A stretch of 64,000 nucleotides of DNA. Source: Blasia pusilla (lineage: Eukaryota > Marchantiophyta > Marchantiopsida > Blasiales). The DNA lies in assembly GCA_050084515.1 (NCBI GenBank), contig CM114274.1, positions 14,260,001-14,324,000 on the forward strand, written 5' to 3'. The notes beneath the pieces were generated by a model. That model did not search any database. It was not told the origin of the DNA and was given only the letters and a program-made list of their open reading frames with translations. Below are positions 60,216-64,000 of the stretch, one piece after another (the first letter of the stretch is position 1; every line of letters begins with the position of its first letter). The translations under genes and the position numbers were made by a program.

Positions 60216-61085
60216 AGACCCTCGAAACCTAGTGCCACTCTGCGTAAACCCTCTAGAGCTACTCTTAGGTCCACCACCTCCCCCCTCAAAGTCCCAAATG
60301 GACACCGTGATAACCCTTGTGCCCCACTCACATGATCACTCTCAATCTCTCGAGTAATCCCTCAATCACTCAGGCTAAACAGATATGGCAATCAATCTAC
60401 ACTCCCTCTCATTAAGGCGTGTATTGTGTGGATTGTGCGGCAACAAAAGGTGTGGTGTGGCAAATCGCAAATCGCAAGTCTATCGTCTCATTAACAGACC
60501 ATCACCTCAACTCCAAACATCCCATATAGGTCTATATTCCCTAATCCCATACATCAATGATACTCTCAGCATTTGTACGAGATCCAATATCCCCAAATAA
60601 CTATCCAATACCCAAAAATCCCTCACACGTGCACGGCAAAAGACAAGCATAGGTAACTTAAAAAATATCAATATTGCTCCTCAACTTCTTCAAATCTAGA
60701 TCTCAACTGGGTCGTGAGGTCAAACTCCTCCAATCAGCAAGTTATACTCTTATAGTATTGATGATCCTTAATTCTCTTTGATGTACGGTACAGGTCCTAC
60801 GGAACGGCTACAAACGGCACACCACTCGGTGATGCGATGCAGAACTTAGCGGCATACCCTCCTCTATCAGCAAGACACTCTCTGCTCCCTAGTGATGGTG
60901 CAACTCTGCGATCAAGACAATTTAGTGCGGTCACGCACGAGCGGCACAACGCGGCAATCTGTGCCGCGTTGCACCTACGGGCTTCACGTCGACACTGTAC
61001 TCGATCATTGTCAAGTGGAAACCAAAAACTATGCATAGCAAAGCGGAAAGAAAACTCAGACCCCATAAATCAAGAGGTCACGTGC
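60216..61085 (-). repeat. Gypsy leader repeat, copy 3
   Basis: An isolated copy of the leader found upstream of gag at 16.4-17.1 and 24.3-25.3 kb, same orientation. It runs from the CCTCGAAACCT block through GAGTAATCCCTCAATCACTC to GTACTCGATCATTGTC and CCCATAAATCAAGAGG. No gag is attached, so it is a truncated element. It sits immediately upstream of the lectin receptor kinase pseudogene and may mark the event that removed that gene's 5' part. Confidence 0.75.
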
Positions 61086-61200
61086 AATCACTTGGAAGTA
61101 CTCGCAAATAGTTAGAATAGTTAGTGTGCGACGGTCGATGGAACTTCATCAAGGACCGTCTCCATCGTTGAAACCGCGTCTTTAGTTTACACTTAGGGTC

Positions 61201-62724
61201 ATGAAGATTCTCATCTTTTTCTTTTTAGCACAAGTTTCAGTTTCCGCATAGAGCCGATAATCATCACGAACAAAACAACTGGAGAGTCCTACCCTGCCCC
61301 AGGTGATGGAATGGCCTTCGTGATGTTCGACACGCCGTCCTGGATAGGTGCTGATGGCTGGAGTTTCGGTGCTTACACTGCGACACATGGAAGCGGACCG
61401 AGAACGCTGGCTGTGGAGGCTGATACGTACAAAAACGTGGAGTTTGACGCTGACGATAATCATGTGGGGATAGATGTTGAGTATCGTTTCCAGGAGCGCA
61501 AGAAATGCAAATTAATTTGGCATAAATATTTTCCTAGCGGAGAAGATGTTCGCCTGGATTGATTATAATGCTTCCGTGTCAATTCTCGAGGTAAGGATAA
61601 ACACTAACAACGCCAGACCTTCGGAGGCATTCATTTCTTACCCCTTGTATCTTCACGAAATCTTCAAGCAGGAGCTTGTATGGGTGGGATTCTCGGGGTC
61701 CAATGGTCCTTGCCTTGGCCATAACTACTATACGGTATACGATTGGAAGCTCTCAAGTTCTTTACCCACACGCCCTGCACCGGCCACTTCCCCCGCACCC
61801 ACGCCGGCACCATCACCGCCTCCGGATCCCTCGTCTCTAGCTCCCCTGCCGATCGCATCAAAATCCTCTGTATCAAATACGTTGATCTAGAGGATTGTTG
61901 GAGGAGGAGTGGGTGGCGAAATCGCAGTCATTCTTCTTCTCTCGGGACTCCTTTGCTTCTTCCGTGCGAGGAGAAGGAAATTGGCTGCTGTCCGATCCGG
62001 CAGAGGATCATCGCTCGTTTCTCATTTAGAGCAAGGCAACTTCACGTACAAACAGCTAAGTTCGGCCACCAATAATTACCATGAGAGCTCAAAGCTGGGA
62101 CAAGGTGGATGTGGTAGTGTGTACCGTGGTGAGATTCCTGGCACAGGCCAATTGGTGGCCGTGAAGAGAGTGCATACTGAGTCGGCAGCCGGCCAGAAAC
62201 CGTATGTGGCCGAGTTGACGGTCATCAGCCAGATTCGACACAGGAACATCGTTCGGTTACCGGGTTGGTGCAATGAAGGAGCTGAGCTTTTGTTGGTTTG
62301 TGAACTCATGCCCAATGGAAGCTTGGATAAGGCTCTATTCAAACCTGCCAATAGTTCAAGCATCCTACCCTGGGATTCACGATTCAACATCGTTTGTGGA
62401 ACAGCTGCAGGTCTCCAGTATCTGCACGAACGCTGCCGACAACAGGTGATTCATCGAGATGTGAACATCATGCTTGATGAGAACTTCAATGCTATGCTGG
62501 GAGATTTCGGGCTAGCTCGAATGATGGATAGAAGGCTGACACTACATTGGTTGTTGGTACGTTGGGTTACATTGCCCCTGAAGTTCCTTTCACTGGAAAG
62601 TTCACCGAGAAGACGGATATTTTCGCCTTCGGTGCAGTCTGCTTGGAGGTCGCATGTGGCAAGAAGGCTTTAGATCTTACGCGGCTAGAAAATGAGATTG
62701 TATTAGTCGATTGGGTTGTTGGAA
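61201..62724 (+). pseudogene. Legume-lectin receptor-like kinase, broken
   Basis: Plant L-type lectin receptor kinases sense signals at the plasma membrane with an outer lectin domain and an inner Ser/Thr kinase. Here an ATG at 61201 opens a signal-peptide-like MKILIFFFLAQVSVSA that soon stops. The second half of a lectin domain follows in another frame (GDGMAFVMF near 61304, then NVEFDADDNHVGIDV), shifts frame near 61550 (WIDYNASVSILEV, then LVWVGFSGS), and passes a proline-rich stalk. A TAG at 61888 precedes the membrane helix (IAVILLLSGLLCFF), and the kinase then stays open: glycine loop GQGGCGSVY near 62098, Lys in VAVK at 62164-62166, and DFG at 62503-62511. The catalytic loop reads HRDVNIMLDE, missing the usual Lys and neighbours of HRDxKxxN. 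A frameshift near 62545 precedes GTLGYIAPE, and the gene is cut at about 62724 by a copia LTR. The first half of the lectin domain is absent. Confidence 0.9.
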
Positions 62725-62962
62725 TGTGTAAACGGCAACAAGCGCTGCACCGTAAACAAACATGATTCAACGTAAACGCTGCAAGGCAAGTTGGGCGCTG
62801 CACCGTTTGTTACAAGCTTCAACGTAAACGATGCAAGGCAAGTTGGGTGCAACGTAAACGCTGCATAGACGAGTTAGGCTCCAATCAAAACTCATGTATA
62901 AAACTCTTCACATGGCTGTGACCAGTTAATTCCGCTCAGCAGAATTGCTGAAATATACTTCA
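62725..62962 (+). mobile_element. Ty1/copia 5' LTR
   Basis: About 238 bases beginning TGTGTAAACGG and ending CTTCA directly before a primer binding site. A TATAAAA box lies at 62897-62903 for LTR transcription. Internal tandem copies of a unit with AACGTAAACG(C/A)TGCAAGGC lie near 62770 and 62822. The start is inferred from the loss of kinase homology and the TG dinucleotide; a start at 62727 is also possible. The 3' LTR and target duplication lie outside the window. Confidence 0.75.
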
Positions 62963-62974
62963 TGGTATCAGAGC
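62963..62974 (+). other. Retrotransposon primer binding site, initiator Met-tRNA
   Basis: TGGTATCAGAGC, the standard plant sequence complementary to the 3' end of initiator methionyl-tRNA, immediately follows the CA end of the LTR. It primes minus-strand cDNA synthesis and fixes the LTR's right boundary. Confidence 0.93.
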
Positions 62975-63398
62975 GGGTTTCATGTGAGATTTCTAACAAT
63001 TTCTTACAAACTAAAACTCGTGCATATTACGCGTGAGATCTCTAGCAATTTCTCACAAGCTGAAACTGCACCTGAGACAGCTACTTCCTACTCCGAGTGA
63101 GAATATACAGAGAGAATAGGACAGGCAGAACTCTGTACCCTTTTTGAGGGACGAGTAAGCATACTCCCAATAGAGGTACTCATATACAGTGAAAATAGGA
63201 CAGAACTCTGGATAGAAAACAGGAGCATGCAAGTGAAGAGAAGTGTGTACCTCGTTTGTACCTTATTTTTCTTTTTTCTTTTTTCACAGGGGCAAATATC
63301 AAGCTGAAAGAAGAGGAAGAAGACTAGCAATCAGAAGTCGATCATATGCAAGCAAGGAAGACCAGCAAGATCGAAGCGAGCACCTATCAAGATCAAAG
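62975..63398 (+). other. Untranslated leader of the copia element
   Basis: Non-coding leader between primer binding site and gag. It has a two-fold repeat of GTGAGAT(T/C)TCTA(A/G)CAATTTCT with following AAACT (near 62981 and 63032), and another of ATATACAG with AATAGGACAG (near 63100 and 63183). Confidence 0.7.
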
Positions 63399-64000
63399 AT
63401 GACGAGCCTTACCGACAACATATTGAGTGAGAGCCACAAGCTCGATGAGAACAATTACGGCACTTGGCGATACAGGATGAAGGCCATTCTGATGGCATCT
63501 GATCTTTACGATATAGTTGATGGCAGAGAAGAGAAGACCTCGAATATGGATGCTCGAGCCACGAAAGACTTCGAGAAGAGAGATCGAAAGGCCCTTGGAA
63601 TTCTGATGATGTCAACTAGAGATTCTCAAATCCCTCATTTGAAACATGCAGAGACCTCCAAGGAAGCTTGGACTACACTTGAAGCGGTTCATGCTAGCAC
63701 AAGCATGACCAGAAAATTGGCATTGCAGAGGCGAATTTACTCAATGAAGATGAGCTCGACCTCGACTATGTATTCACACCTCAGCATTATGAAAGAGCTA
63801 AGAGATGATTTGGCAGAAGTTAAGGTCTTAATTGATGATGAAACCATGGCAGCCACTATGATGAATAGTGTGGCCCAAGACTCCTACGGGGACTTCATAA
63901 ACTCTCTAGCCGTGAGAGAAAAGACGCCTACATTATCTAAACTATGCATACTCCTACTTGACGAAGAAAGGAGACGCAACGACCTTGCTGCCCAAGAAGG
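63399..64000 (+). CDS. Ty1/copia gag, open at the window edge
   Basis: The ATG at 63399-63401 opens a frame that stays uninterrupted for 200 codons to the end of the window. The opening MTSLTDNILSESHKLDENNY followed by GTWRYRMKAIL has the L-x-NY-x-x-W-x-x-RM pattern of copia gag proteins (UBN2/DUF4219-type), followed by the helical core including SKEAWTTLEAVH and a charged segment ending LLLDEERRR. Gag would form the virus-like particle in which cDNA is made. The zinc knuckle, protease, integrase, reverse transcriptase and RNase H would lie beyond the right edge. The lack of lesions suggests a younger insertion than the gypsy relics, though only part of the element is seen. Confidence 0.88.
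   Translation, partial: MTSLTDNILSESHKLDENNYGTWRYRMKAILMASDLYDIVDGREEKTSNMDARATKDFEKRDRKALGILMMSTRDSQIPHLKHAETSKEAWTTLEAVHASTSMTRKLALQRRIYSMKMSSTSTMYSHLSIMKELRDDLAEVKVLIDDETMAATMMNSVAQDSYGDFINSLAVREKTPTLSKLCILLLDEERRRNDLAAQE

Noticed and set aside
1-64000. CRISPR arrays, bacterial-type operons or integrated organelle rRNA genes
   Set aside because: No regularly spaced short repeats, no ribosome binding sites or operon layout and no rRNA gene other than the 5S-derived relic; the window is eukaryotic nuclear DNA.

Overview
The window is nuclear DNA from a land plant. It carries two plant-type NRT2 nitrate transporter genes, each split by one short GT-AG intron, an intronless plant F-box/kelch gene, a broken legume-lectin receptor kinase, and large amounts of decayed Ty3/gypsy, Ty1/copia and DNA-transposon-like sequence in AT-rich surroundings. 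The gypsy family and the general layout suggest a non-seed plant (bryophyte or lycophyte grade), but that is inference; the sequence alone does not fix the species. Intact genes are sparse: three convincing protein genes in 64 kb.

Layout. 1-11.8 kb: AT-rich, no recognisable gene, with old dispersed repeats and an LTR-like repeat at 8.5-9.0 kb that holds a long AG microsatellite. 11.8-13.0 kb: F-box/kelch gene whose stop codon lies in a 91-bp tandem duplication. 13-16 kb: no clear gene, one strong hairpin. 16.1-26.7 kb: a nest of relics from one Ty3/gypsy family in both orientations (three gag pieces, two integrase pieces with a PHD-finger-like tail, repeated leader and LTR-like segments) and a 5S rRNA-derived segment. 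28.3-30.2 kb: first NRT2 gene. 34.6-35.5 kb: isolated GC-rich repeat-like block. 35.8-40.8 kb: decayed transposase-like gene on the minus strand. 41-50 kb: AT-rich repeat desert with one GC-rich island. 50.3-52.2 kb: second NRT2 gene. 55.6-57.4 kb: degenerate tandem array of roughly 290-440 bp units. 60.2-61.1 kb: third copy of the gypsy leader. 61.2-62.7 kb: lectin receptor kinase pseudogene, cut by a Ty1/copia element whose LTR, initiator-Met primer binding site and open gag run off the right edge.

Functional picture. The two NRT2 genes are same-strand paralogues with an identical intron position, about 20 kb apart, and should both give high-affinity plasma-membrane nitrate carriers, a class that in plants normally needs the partner NAR2/NRT3, which is not seen here. 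The kelch protein is probably a substrate adaptor of an SCF ubiquitin ligase. Everything else that looks coding is mobile-element debris or a broken gene.
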